64,000 bases of DNA from the NCBI GenBank assembly GCA_022702705.1, contig CM040425.1, forward strand, positions 9,786,004 to 9,850,003, read 5' to 3'. The notes beneath the pieces were generated by a model, which was not told the origin of the DNA, did not search any database, and worked only from the letters and a program-made list of their open reading frames with translations. The stretch comes from Papilionanthe hookeriana x Papilionanthe teres (taxonomy: Eukaryota; Streptophyta; Magnoliopsida; Asparagales; Orchidaceae). Positions 21,551 to 33,505 of the stretch are shown here, in pieces (the first letter of the stretch is position 1; every line of letters begins with the position of its first letter). The translations under genes and the position numbers were made by a program.

Positions 21551-24500
21551 AAATCAGGAGATGAGAGAAGTTTTTTGGTTTAGAAAAGTCTTAAATTCCA
21601 AATATTTTTAATGTTTTACTTAAAACAAATCTTAAAGTTGGTTAAACAGAACTGTTTAAGATCCCACGGTTCCGTCATCCCGGCACCGTTATTTTCATCA
21701 GATTCAGTTAGTCCAAATGAATTTGCTAAACTCAACTGAATGAGTTCCACACTTTCATTTAGACAGTGGGAAATCCCATTAGCAACACGTGGGTTACATC
21801 ATCTATGGTATTCCCGATCATCCAACGAGACATTTTGATTTAATTGTAGTTGTAGTTTTGTGTTCTGTTTGTGATTAAATTTTGAGTTGTTTTATATTTT
21901 GAATGTTGTGGCGGTGAATTTTATTTTGTTGTGAGTTTTAATTTAATTTTGGGTTTCAGTTTTGTGGCTATCCTAAATTTTTCAGTTTTCATACAGGGTG
22001 ACATTCTTGTTTATCATGCAAGAGAAGTAAAGTACAGTGCAGGTAAATAAATTGCAATGAAATAAAAGCGTACCTGGTAAGAATTCCTATTTATCTTCCC
22101 CCGCACTTAAAACACAGGTTAAAGCATTTATATAATTGCAAGAAAACACCTAGGTAAAACTAAGGGAAGGCTTTGGTTGTCTACCAAAATCCTAATCCTA
22201 TAGCTAGTCAATTCCTATGACGTCTAGGTTCTTATGTTTTGTTAAGGATGATTTTCTTCACCAAAGAACAATTAAACTCAATTGTTCTTCTAAAACATTT
22301 CATCGTATTGAGAAGTGCTTAAGACGAATCCTAAACATCTTTTCAATACTTCTGAGATTATTTTGAGTCCAAATTAGTTTCATTGTACAAGTGAATTAAT
22401 CATTCAAGAGATTTAGTTAAGTTTTGCTTCTTACTCAGTGAAGTAGGATGTTTGATTATCCTATGAGTGAAGTGACATTTCACTTAAAGCTTTATTTAAG
22501 AGTTATGATAATGAAAGCCTTTAGGGGAAAATTAATTTGTTGAAGGTTTTAACAGTTCTTAATTAGAAAATTGGAATTGATGATTTTAAAATGATTTGGT
22601 TTAGTTATAAAACTTTAATTAATAATTTTATGTTTGGAATAGTGTTCAAGTTAATTTTAATGTTTTAAATTTGTTTTAGGATTGTTTTCAAATGATAAAT
22701 TAATTTTAATGTCCTCAATTTAATTTAATTAAGTTATTAAATCACTTAATGTTTTAAACTTTAATTTAATTAAGGGTTATTTTCTTTTTAATTATTTAAT
22801 TATTAATTCCAATTATCATCTTAAGTTTAATTAACAGTTAAATATTATCAAAGTTATTTATTTAGGGATCTTAAATTAAAGAGTTGATGTCTTATCAAGT
22901 CATATCCCCAACTTTAATAATCCAAATTTTGATTATTCTTCCAAAATTTTAATTATTTAATTAATTAAGGTTCACTTTAAATGTTTTCAAGATGATTAAT
23001 GGGTTTCTACCTCTTAATTACTTAAGGTTCAATCACCCAAGAGAAAATTAAGATCAAATATTTTACCCTCCCTTTGATTAGACCTAAATATTAATTAGGG
23101 TTAAAGTATTTTAATTACTTTTATACCCCTTTAGGCTTATTTATTTCATAACTCACTAAATTGAGCTCAAATGAACTTAAAATTCTTATGTCACTTCACT
23201 CATATGTCAACTAAGACATTAGGGGAGAAAATGCGATTTTTCTGAATTTAATTTAATTTATATATTTATTTTTGTGAGAAAATGAGGGTTTTCAATGAAA
23301 CTTGAACAACATGACCAAGGTGAGGTTTCTATCCTTAGGAAAATTGTGGGATGTCCCTACTGACCTCTCCTAGACCAATTTTAGTGATTTTTTTAATTAT
23401 ATTTTATTTATTATAATTATTTTGTGTTTTATGGTATTAATTAATTATAAAATAAAATTAAAGTTGAAAATTAAGTTTTATATTTTTCTTAAATCCCTCT
23501 GACCTTAAGGAGTCCAGAGAAGCAAATTTTATATTTTTCTGATTTTTCTTTGATTTATTAGAATTACTTTAGTGAAAATGTTGGGAAATTCATTTTTTAA
23601 TATTAAAAAAATGTCCTAAGCCTTTAAAATTCAATTTCTTAACCTATAGTTTTGAGAAAAGTATTTGGTTTGTTCCTAAGTGAGTAGGAAGCAAAATATA
23701 ACATTTTTATGATTTTTAATATTTTTGTGATTTTTATGATTTTTTAATTATTAAAATTTTATAAATATGATTAAAAATGAAAATTGTTAGAAAATTTCAA
23801 TTTTAATTTTTCTAGACTCCTCTGATAATAGAGAGCCCACAAAATCATTTTGGTGAATTTTTGAAGCGTATTTTAGGTTTTATGAATTTTTTAATTTTAA
23901 AATTAATCATACAACTTAAATAATTCATTTAATGGGTTAATCTATTTTCAATTGACTTCAAATTTTTATGTGAGGTTCTCTGCATCCTAAGTGACAGTGG
24001 AGAGTTGTTTTCAAGAGATTTTGATGAGTGGTTAATCCTAATTAATTAAAAGACAGTTTTGGGTGTTTAGGCCAATTAGGGTTATTCTTAAGGAATTAAA
24101 CCAAACCATAATTTTCTAGGGTCCTCTGGTCATGAGATACCTCCGCAAATTTTCCTAGAATTTTCTAAGCAACATGCTAAATATTGGAATTAAAATGTCA
24201 AAACAGACACATAAATTTGAAAAATCAATATCTTACCACAGAGATGGCCTCTGGCCTTGGAAAATTCAGGGAATGTTCCCAAGAACAGAGGCTACAAAAG
24301 CCCTATGGTCTCATGTCATGGTGAATTGTATGCATGCATGGAGAATTAAAATACAGAAATCAGTAAATAATTAATTAAAAATAAAATACTCATCAAAATA
24401 ACTTAATTCTTTTCCACATTGTTCTCCTCTGTTCACTGAGCAAGAGGTTATTTTTATTTTATTTTTGTAATTTTTCTACACAAAGATATGAATTTTTGAA

Positions 24501-25345
24501 GTTCTGGGTAATTAAATAAATAAAAAAATACCTTATTTATCTACTTAAACCAGTCAGCGCCCCGTCATCCTGCGATTGATCGATAGCCCATGCGGCGTGC
24601 TCCCATTTGACGCCACCATTTGACTGAGGTACCACGCAGCCCGCGGTTCCGTCTCATATCTTGATCCGACGTGATCCTGGCTGTTCATCTGATACAAGCG
24701 CGATTCGAGGCTGCTGGTTATCGTCTCCGTCTGGTGTGTCCCGAGAGTCATCCACCTTCCAGGTTTGATATCTCACTCGATACTTAACCAAATTAAACGT
24801 TCTTATGCTCTATGAACTCATCTCAATGAGATAAACACATCCATACGACTAACATACATTGAAATTGACTCAAGAAAAATGGAGAATCCATAGAAGCTCA
24901 GGAGGAAGAAGAGGTCAATACCTTTGCTCTGAGAAGTGAAGCTTTAATCAGAGAGTTGTGGCACCTTCGATTGATACCAAGGAAGCTCCAGATGACGTCT
25001 CTGGCTCTGAGGAATTGTCCAGGTATGAAAGTGACCAGGGCCAATTTCAAAGCTTGGCCAATAGGGAGAATGACTGGCTTGGTGAGGGGGCTTTGCTGGG
25101 GAACTTCTTTTCTTGGTCTGGTGAAGGTGTAGGGCTGCTCAATTTGGAGTTTGGTTCACTGTGGAGAAGTGTCATGGTTTTGGGCTCAAAATTGAACTCA
25201 GAAATTGAGCTCATAGAGGGGGGTTTTAGGGCTGGATTTCAGTGGGGATTAAGTGCTCTATGTTTGGAGAAGGGTCTGGAATGATTTTGGCAGAGTTTTG
25301 TTAGGGTTTTGGTTCAGCACCTTATTTGGCTGAGAGGGTGTGGTG

Positions 25346-25353
25346 TTTAAATA
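25346..25353 (-). promoter_or_regulatory. Candidate TATA box in the 3' LTR of G
   Basis: TATTTAAACACCA on the - strand is followed by the conserved CTCTCAGCC region, at the same LTR position as 4748 in S1 and 32400 in S2. Confidence 0.5.
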
Positions 25354-27387
25354 GAGCTGGCTAGAGGGCTTCCCAGGGGGGTTTGAAGGCTTGGATCAAC
25401 TGCTCAGGGCAAGGGAAGAACAGCTGTATTGGCCATTGGGCATGAGACAGCTCAGCAAGGGAAAATTTGAACGTTTTGCTCATATGGAGCTCTCGGCCAT
25501 GGCATTTTCCGGTGACCCAGGTGGCTGGCCGGCAGAGTCAGGTCAGCCTCAGGGTCGGGGAGGTCAGGGCTTGATGTTTGTGAGTTAAATTGGCTTTGGC
25601 CATGTGTAAAGTGGTTTGATTAAAATGGAAAAGGAGGAGGGGCTATTTTGAGTTCAAATAGGTTAAGCCATGGTTTTGGGCTTCGTGCACCACCCAAGGC
25701 TTGACTTTGGGCTGAAAGGAATCATTTGGGTCAGCTGAATTGGAGTGGTGAAGCCTCCATCCATTGTGATGTGGCTAAACTTGATTTAGAGTGTAGCATA
25801 ATGTGGTTAAAAAGTGATAATGAAGGGTTATGAAAGAACCCCCTCTTCTTACCATTAATGGCTTGGTGAGGTGTCCAAGGCTTTCATGGCTTCCATGTGG
25901 CTTGTGCATCGCTTCTTGGCTCACATTTGGCTTGGGAAATGGCTTGGTCAATTTCATGTAAGAGGGTTATTTGGAATTTTGAAAACTTTGGATTTTTGAT
26001 GGGATTTGTCATGATGCCATTTTGGTTTAATCAAAATGATAGATTTTGGACTTAGGGGATAGTTTTAATTAAATGGGCATGATGAGACAATATCACATGG
26101 GCTTTGGAATAAGTCTTGGGCCTTTGAAATTGTTTTTGGAAGGGCTTTTAAAATGTCTTAGGAAGGTAGGCTTTTAGGTTTTTTTTAAAACAAATTGATG
26201 GATGAAAATTTGGTGAAGGGTTGTGTCAAATAAATGTTGCAATTGGTTTAAGAATGTTCCATGAGTTATCTGGAACAAGTTTTGGGTGATTTTGAGTTGA
26301 ATTGGGTTTAATTTGGGTCTTTTTGGTAATGGGACCAAAGTGGATCAAATTGGGCTAACTTGGGTTAAGGTTGGGCCAATGTTGGGTTTGATGTAAAATT
26401 AATGTTGAGAAATGTTTATGGGCGTGTGACAAAGAGTTTTCAAATTTGGTTGGGCTTTGAGTTTTCAATTGGAGTGGTTTGGATGGACATTGGGCTCTCT
26501 TAGGTTAAAAATAGGTCAAATTGGGGGTTTTGATAAAAGTGGGCTAAATTGACAAAATTGGCTTTTTGTGTAGTTGAACAAAATGAAATTGAGAATATTT
26601 AGGATTTTCTGGAATTTGTTTAGGAATTTTCTGAATTTTTGGATTTTTTGGGTTAAAAGGGTACTTTGGGTATTTGGAGGTTATTGGGGGGGGTATTTTG
26701 ATAATTTTGGTTTATTTGATCAAGGATGATTAATTTGAGTGGTGAGAAATGTTTAGGACTAATTTTGAGGAATTTTGGGTAATTTTGGCAATTTTGCAAA
26801 TTTTGGGCAATTTCAAGGGCATTTGGTAGGCTTGGTGGGTTTAGGGTTAAAATTTTGGAAAATGAAGGTTGATCAAGTGTGAGTTAAATGAAATCATTTT
26901 GGTTGAGCCATGAAGCCATGTTAAGCTCACAAGAGCCATGAGAGGACTCATTTTAGACATTCACTATGTTGTTCCTAACCCTCTTAGCCAGGGGCTTAGG
27001 GGTTAAGGTCCATCCATATGAATTACCTACATGAGTCGGGAAGTCAAATTGGGTATAGGTGTGGTTTTAGGGTTTTGAATGTGTGTGAGAGTGTAGTGTG
27101 TGTGTAAGTCAACCCTCACCAGACCAGACCATCCAGGGTAGTCCTAAGGCCATAGAGTCCTGTAGGAAACTCATCCTTTAAACTTCCACATATTGATTTT
27201 AACCATCCAAGTGGTTTAGGGGTTTACAATCAAACATGTGGGGTTTAAAGGGAGTTAAGAAGTGGTTTGAATTTCTAAGTAGTGGGTCCCATTTCTAGTC
27301 CTCTAGGATAGTCAAAGGGAAAACCTATGGCTAGATTCTAAGTACTAAGGAGAGAAGAAAAGATCTCACCAAAAAATGAGGTCAACA

Positions 27388-27404
27388 AATGGACCCCCAA
27401 TAGG
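27388..27404 (-). promoter_or_regulatory. Candidate polypurine tract of G
   Basis: On the - strand CCTATTGGGGGTCCATT lies directly before the 3' LTR start TGTTGACC. The G run suits a plus-strand primer, although it is short and interrupted. Confidence 0.5.
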
Positions 27405-27762
27405 TGTGGTGGGCTAACCAAGCACACCGCGTGTATTGGCGTTAACTGAAGAGATCAACAAAAACCAACACAGATGTCTAAGTGGCACACTTAGAACAAA
27501 GCGTAGAAAATTTCCGCTGGGGAGTATCGAGTATATCTCCAAGACTAAAGATCTTTGAACTCTCGCTAGAGAAAAAGAAGGTGAATTCCAAATAACGAGA
27601 TTTGGGGAGATTTGATTTTAAATTCATTTTTTCAAGTTTCAATTTCAAGTTTTTAATTTTTGATTTTGAGTTTCGATTTAATCAGAGTTCCAATTCCGAT
27701 TGAAGTTCGATTTAAGATTAATTTCAAGGTGGATCTCGTTGAGATTCAGAATTTTGGAATGA

Positions 27763-28650
27763 GAATTGGAACCTAGGTTCTAACCTCGGGATTGTAAAGA
27801 GGATTGGGAATTTATGATCCAGCCATTATAATTTAGGCTCTAGCCTCAGGAAGAGAACTGGAAGTTAGGCTCCAGCCTCGAAAGTTTGAGAGAGAATTAG
27901 AAGTTAGGCTCTAGCCTCGAAGAGAACTGGAAGTTTGAGAGAGAACTAGAAGTTAGGCTCTAGCCTCGAAGAGAACTGGAAGTTAGGCTCCAGCCTCGAA
28001 AATTTGAATGAGAGCTAGAAGTTAGAGAACTAGAAGTTAGGCTCCAGCCTCGAAAATTTGAATGGAAACTAGAAGTTGGGCTCTAGCCTTGAAGAGAACT
28101 GGAAGTTAGGCTCCAGCCTCAAAAATTTGAATGAGAGCAAGAAGTTAGGCTCTAGCCTTGAAGAGAACTGGAAGTTAGGCTCCAGCCTCGAAAATTTGAA
28201 TGAGAGCTAGAAGTTAGGCTCTAGCCTCAAAGAGAAATGGAAGTTGGCTCTAGCCTCAAAATTTGAATGAGAACTAGAAGTTAGTTTCTAGCCTCGAAGA
28301 GAACTGGAAGTTAGGCTCCAGCCTCGAAAATTGGAATGAGAGCTAGAAGTTATGCTCTAGCCTCGAAGAGAACTGGAAGTTAGGCTCCAGCCTCGGAAAG
28401 TTTGATTGAGAACTAGAAGTTAGGCTCTAGCCTAGAAGAGAACCGGAAGTTAGGCTCCAACCTCGAAAATTTGAATGAGAGCTAGAAGTTAGGTTCTAGC
28501 CTCGAAGATTTGAAAGGAACTTGAAATTAGGCTCTAGTCTCAAAGAGAACTAGAAGTTAGGCTCCAGCCTTGGAAATTTAAAAGAGAGCTAAACGTTAGG
28601 CTCTAGTCTCTAAGAACTGGAAGTTAGGCTCCAGCCTCAGAAATTGATCT
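27763..28650. repeat. Tandem-repeat array in the 3' UTR of G
   Basis: The compound unit is about 69 bp, made of two related halves that each carry AAGTTAGGCTCYAGCCTCGA with GAGAACTGG or GAGAGCTAG in front. About a dozen compound units follow one another, degenerate at the left edge. The core GGCTCTAGCC / GGCTCCAGCC is a near-palindrome. Short open frames in it are by-products. Such arrays between pol and the 3' LTR are known from Ogre/Tat elements and can seed satellite DNA. Confidence 0.9.
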
Positions 28651-29329
28651 GTATGAAGAGGGACCCAGTCCCATGCCATCAGAACCAAATTGAACAAAGT
28701 TCGTGGTTCCATGTCAATAGAACTAGTTGATCCTCTAAGACACAAAAGAAAGAGAATGAAAGGAGCTGGTAAGTGTACCAAGCTGAAAAGACTCTAGCAA
28801 TAAGTCGAGGAAAATATTTGAGTTACAGAAGAGTTTCAAACAAATTTTGATTTAAAGAATAATCGAACGATTCAGATTGAAAGATTCAGATTGAAGGATT
28901 CAGATTGAAGGATTCAGATTCAAGGATTTAGATCGGAATTCAATTCGAGATTTAGATTCATTTCGTTTGTTTTGGTGATTCAATTTTATTTTTTTGTTTG
29001 ATTAGAGTTCATGTTAATTTGGAATTCATTTCAACATTCAAATTCTTAAAAAAAAGTTCATATCCCTTTTCTTTCTCTCTCTTTTTTTGTCTTCATTTTC
29101 TTTTTCATTTTCTTTTCCATTTTCTTTTTATTCTTATTCATTTTTTTGTATTCTCTTTTCTTTCCGTTCTTTGTTCAAAGTTCATTTAACTTAATGGCGT
29201 TTCCCAGTCAATTTGCACAAAAAAGGTGAAGGCAAAACATGACATAGTCATCTCCATTTCAATTTGTTGAAAATACATCACATAGTCTGAACCAAAACAT
29301 GATGATATCTTCCTTGAAAATTAATTATC
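28651..29329. other. 3' spacer of G with simple repeats
   Basis: No gene is supported. A 16-bp tandem repeat (GATTCAGATTGAAGGA, about four units) lies at 28866-28935, and a T/C-rich run of CTTTT and TTTTC units at about 29050-29180. Confidence 0.6.
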
Positions 29330-29488
29330 TCATACAATCCACATAAATCCAAAACGGATTGGGTAAGATTCTTGTTGATTTTTCCAAAAGCATCTCTCAA
29401 AATCCATGTCTGAATAGTAAGATGCATCGACAATAACATCACCTTCCAAGCCACCCTTAGCAGGAATGTCGTACGGATGTGCATTGGA
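29330..29488 (-). pseudogene. Unrecognised small frame after the AlkB-like gene
   Basis: Behind the AlkB-like stop, in a different frame on the - strand, about 50 codons stay open and read AHPYDIPAKGGLEGDVIVDA then SYYSDMDFERCFWKNQQES. The composition looks protein-like, but I recognise no family. It could be a frameshifted extension of the AlkB-like protein or the rest of another gene. The overlapping ATG-started frame 29278-29484 is probably a shadow of it. Confidence 0.3.
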
Positions 29489-29510
29489 GGTGTGCTATCT
29501 CACATGTAAC

Positions 29511-30014
29511 TTACGGCTCGTAGGGCCGGAGACTCTCTAACTCTGGAACTGGCTGAAAGTGGAAAGGCATCTTTCTGTCATCCATCCTCCTGAAAGTGAT
29601 AGAGACCCGCTCCACGGGCACTCCTGGGATGCAATGTTTTGCTACGTTGGCTCCGTTTCCTTTTAACACCAGCACAGAACCTACCGTTAGTGGTATTTCC
29701 ACCGGCCCTCGGAATTTACCGGGGCCTGCTATCCGGAGGTCAGATCCGAACATGATGCTACACTGGTTGACAAAAGACATTGTGCTGAAAGGTTTGACAA
29801 AGTCATGATGATCTATGTGTGGAGGTATGCAGTCGCCCTCCCTGTATATGTTAATGATGCAACTGTTGGGTATACAATCTGCAGAAAATACCCTCCATGG
29901 TACCATCCTTTTTACCATTCTCTTGATAATTCTTGGCATCGGATCCACCTCACTACGATGGAGTATCCCTAGTGGATTTCCTTTTCTATCCTCGATGAAG
30001 TTGTAGCAACACCC
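29511..30014 (-). pseudogene. AlkB-like 2OG/Fe(II) dioxygenase, catalytic part (3' segment)
   Basis: This is the C-terminal part of an AlkB-family oxygenase, which uses Fe(II), oxygen and 2-oxoglutarate to remove methyl groups from nucleic acid. Visible in order are CCYNFIEDRKGNPLGI, CIINIYREGDCIPPHIDHHD (metal-binding His-x-Asp), SIMFGSDL, PGKFRGPVEIPL, GSVLVLKGNGANVAKHCIPG (distal metal His) and RVSITFR (the RxxxxxR pair that binds 2-oxoglutarate). These fit the plant ALKBH9/ALKBH10 group of RNA demethylases. The segment is open without stops from the S2 junction to its TAA at 29511. The first codons of the apparent frame beyond 30014 belong to S2. CACCC at 30010-30014 is the target duplication. 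The upstream part is at 37446-38463. Confidence 0.85.
30010..30014. repeat. Target-site duplication CACCC (left) of S2
   Basis: CACCC precedes TGTTGACC of S2 and recurs at 37446-37450. Removing one copy with S2 keeps the AlkB-like codons in frame across the junction (Gln-Cys-Gly-Cys-Cys-Tyr-Asn). Confidence 0.9.
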
Positions 30015-32399
30015 TGTTGACCTCATTTTTGATGAGGTCTTCTCTTCTCTCTTTAGCACTTAGGATCTAGCCGTAGGCTTTTCCTTTGACTATCTTAGAG
30101 GACTAGAATTGAGACCCATCCCTTAGAAATTTGAACCACTTCTTGCCTCCCTACAAACCCCACAATCTTGATTGTAGACCCTTAATCACTTAGAGGGTTA
30201 AAATCAAATGTGAAGGTTTAAAGGATGAGTTCCCTATAGGACTCTTTGGCCTTAGGACCACCCTGGGTGGCTTGGTCTGGTGAGGGTTGACTTACACACT
30301 CACTATACTCACACTCTACACTCTCACACACACAATCCAAATCCTAAAACCACACCCATACCCAACTTGACTCCTTGACTCATGTAGGTAATTCATATGG
30401 ATGGACCTTAACCCCTAAGCTCCTGGCTAAGAGGGTTAGGAACAACATAGTGAATGCCTCAAATGAGTCCCCTCATGGCTCATATAGGATTAATATGACT
30501 TCATGGCTCAACCAAAGTGATTCCATTTTGCTCAAATTTGATCAATCTTCATTCTTCCAAAATTTCAATTTTTGACCCCGGGGCCCCGACCCCACTAAAC
30601 CTACCAAAAGCCCTCAAAATTGCCCAAATCCTCCAAAATTTCCAAATCACCCAAAATTCCCCAAAATTAACCTTGAACATTTTCTCACCAATCAAATTGA
30701 TCATCCATAGCCAAAAATACCAAAAAATTCTAAAAATATCCCCCAATACCCTCCAAATACCCAAAATGCCCCTCTTAGCCAAAAAATCCAAAAATTCAGA
30801 AAATTCCCAGACAATTCCAAAAAATCCCAAATATTTTCAATTTCATTTTGTCCAACTACACCATGGGCCAATTTTGTCAATTTACCCCACTTTTACCAAA
30901 ACCCCCAATTTAGCCCATTCTTAACCCAAGTGAACCCAATGTCAAACCAAACCTACCCAATTGACCCCAATTTTTGTCCAATTCAATTCTAAACTTCAAT
31001 TCAATATCCAAAATATCAATCTAGACCAAATACAAGTCCAATTTGATTGACATTTGGGTCCAATTTCACTTTTGAGCTTAAGGCCCAATTTGGACCCATG
31101 ACCCAAACTTAGCCCAAACCAAACCAATTCAACTTCAATTGACCCCAAAATTTTTCTAAACCTTCCCTAATATCCCCATAAACAAAACACTAACATGATA
31201 TGCCCAAAATTTACACCCAAACCCCACTCAAATTCAACCCAAAACCAAAAAGCACAATTTTGACCTAAACCCAAACCTAACCCAAATGAGCCCAAGTCCC
31301 AAAACCGAAACCCAACTAAAGTTGAAACCTCTTTGAAACACTCCCATAAATATTTCCCAACATTAATTTTACATCAATTTCAACCCTAGCCCAACATTGG
31401 CCCAAATTAGCCCAATTTGACCTACATTAGCCCCTTTACCAAAGAAGCCCAAATCCAACCCAATTCAAACCCAAATCACTCCAAACTTGTTTCAAACCAA
31501 TCATGACACATCCTTAGACAAAACTCAACATTTATTTGGCATGGACCATTGCAAATTTTTCTATTCAAAAGCCCATTTTCAAACCTAAAGGCCCACTTCC
31601 TTAAACCACTTTAAAAGCCCACCCAAGACCATTTCAAAAGCCCAAGTTTTCAATCCAAAGCCCACATGACATTTCTCCACATCATCCATTTAATCAAAAT
31701 CACCCCTAAGTTTCAAAATCATCATTAAACCATTCCAAATCAAGCTTCATGAAAATTCTCCACCAAAATACCAAAATTCCTAAATTCTACTTCCATGAAA
31801 TCGACCAAGCTTTATCTTAAGCCATAGTGCAAGCCATGAAGCCATTCTTAAGCCACATGCAAGCCATGTGAGTTGTTTACATGTGACCTTACCACATTGG
31901 GCAAAAGGAGGAGGTCCTTTAAGCACTTACTAAAAGCCATTAACCTTACTTATGATTCCCCTTAACCCAAATATAATTCAAATAGTCTTGGATGGAGACT
32001 TCTCCACTTAAGACCAGCTGGCCCAACCGATTCACCCAGCCCAAAACCAGGCCTTGGGGAGGTGAACCAAACCCAAAATCATGGGTTGACCAATTTGAGC
32101 CAAAATACACCCTTACCCCATTCCACTTTGATTCAAACCCTTTACACATGGCAGCCACCGATCGACTTCACAAACATCGAGCCCTGACCCACCTGAACCT
32201 GAGGGTGACCCATGCCTGCCGGCCAGCCACCTGGATCACCGGAAAACACCATACCCGAGAGCTCACATGTGAGCCAACATTGAAATTCCCCCTGCTCGAG
32301 TTGCCCCAAGTCCAGTGGCCACCATGACCGTTCTTCTCTTGCATGTAGAGCGGCCGATCCCAAGCCCTAACTCCCCCTGGGAGGCCCTCTACCCTCTCC

Positions 32400-32407
32400 T
32401 ATTTAAA
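32400..32407 (+). promoter_or_regulatory. Candidate TATA box in S2
   Basis: TATTTAAA followed by CATCACCTCCTCTCGGCC, the same context as in S1. A sense frame starts 26 bases downstream at 32433. Confidence 0.5.
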
Positions 32408-32432
32408 CATCACCTCCTCTCGGCCATGAGAG

Positions 32433-32942
32433 GTGCTGAAACAAACCTTAAGGAAACTCTGCCAAAATCATTCTAGACAACTCTCCACACATAGAGCATT
32501 TGATTCCCACTGGATTCCAGCCCCAATTCCCTCCGAATTGAGCTCAATTTCGAGTTCAAATTTCAGCATAAAAACCAGGACACTTCTTCACAGTGAGCCA
32601 ATCCCCAAATTGATTGGTCCTACACCTTCACCAGACCAAGAGAAGAGGTTTCCCCCTAAAGCCCCCTCACAAGGCCAGCCATTGCTTCCAGCCTCTAAGC
32701 TTTGTGATCGGGCTTGGTCGAAATCATACCTAGACAATTCACCAGGCCAAGGGACTTCATCTGGAGCTTGCTTGGACCCAATCGAACGTGACACAACTCT
32801 CAGATCGAAGCTTTACTTCTCTGAGCAAAGGTATGGACTCACTCTTCCTCCCGAGCTTCCAGTGATTCTCAATTTAGATTGGGTCAATTTCAATACTTGT
32901 TTACCATATGGATGTGTTTGTCTCTTCAAGACGAATCCATAG
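32433..32942 (+). other. Leader open frame of 169 codons in S2
   Basis: An ATG-started frame begins just downstream of the candidate TATA box and runs through the LTR leader, with SPDQEKRFPPKAPSQGQPLL and FSEQRYGLTLPPELP. Parts are recognisable in S1 (5031-5231: FSEQRYELTLPPEL) but shifted or broken there and in G (51971-52291). No family is recognised; conservation of frame is weak. Confidence 0.25.
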
Positions 32943-33459
32943 AGCATAAGAACTCGAAAATCCGTTGAGAATCAAGTGAGAAATTAGGGTTAGAAGGTTG
33001 ACGGTCACGGGTTCACACAAGTCGTAGACGATGACTAGAAACCGTTGGATCGCACGTGTATCGAGTGGACGGCCAGGATCGTGCCGGACAGAGCAATGGG
33101 ACATGAACCGCGGGCCCCTGGAGCGCTGAGTCGGATGGCGACGCCGAATCAAAACACGCCGCGTGGCCTTTCGGAGACGCTGAGGTTGAGTCAGCGCCGC
33201 GTGGATAAGTAGGATATTAGGATTTTTCTTATTTATTTAATTACCAGAACTTTGAAAATCCAAAACTTTGTGTAGAAAAATCACAAAAATAAAATAAAAA
33301 TACCTTCCTGCTCAGTGAACAGAGGAGAATAATGTGGAAAAGAAATCAAATAATTTCATTAAGTATTTTATTTTTAATAATTTATTTACTCTCTGCACTA
33401 TTTCAATTCTCCATGCATATAGGAAATTCACCATGGCATGAGACCATAGGGCTTTTGAA

Positions 33460-33505
33460 GCCTCTGAACTTGGGAACATTGCCTGAATTTTCCAAGGTCA
33501 GAGGC
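33460..33505 (+). other. Inverted repeat (hairpin) in S2
   Basis: GCCTCTGAACTTGG (33460-33473) and CCAAGGTCAGAGGC (33492-33505) pair over 14 bases with one mismatch, around an 18-base loop, at the same place as 5810-5853 in S1. Confidence 0.6.

Larger units (their letters stand above)
20545..27387 (-). repeat. 3' LTR of G (6843 bp)
   Basis: The left end in + view reads TGTCGGCATATTTTTTAGG and the inner end GAGGTCAACA; these are the inverted ends of the TGTTGACCTC...CCGACA LTR. It is shorter than the 5' LTR mainly through one deletion of about 330 bp near 26460. It has a TATA motif (25346-25353), a CpG-rich block (24545-24765) and a donor-like site (22068-22077), all on the - strand. Confidence 0.9.

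Noticed and set aside
27763..28650. CRISPR-like appearance of regularly repeated short palindromic units
   Set aside because: Spacers are themselves repeats, the context is a plant retrotransposon 3' UTR, and there are no cas genes; it is a minisatellite.
29596..30006. Plus-strand frames of 70 and 63 codons
   Set aside because: They are shadows of the AlkB-like catalytic segment on the - strand.
30517..30924. Sense frame of 135 codons in the S2 LTR
   Set aside because: It runs through the CCCAA-rich low-complexity region; lack of G removes most stops. The matching region of S1 and G is broken or different.
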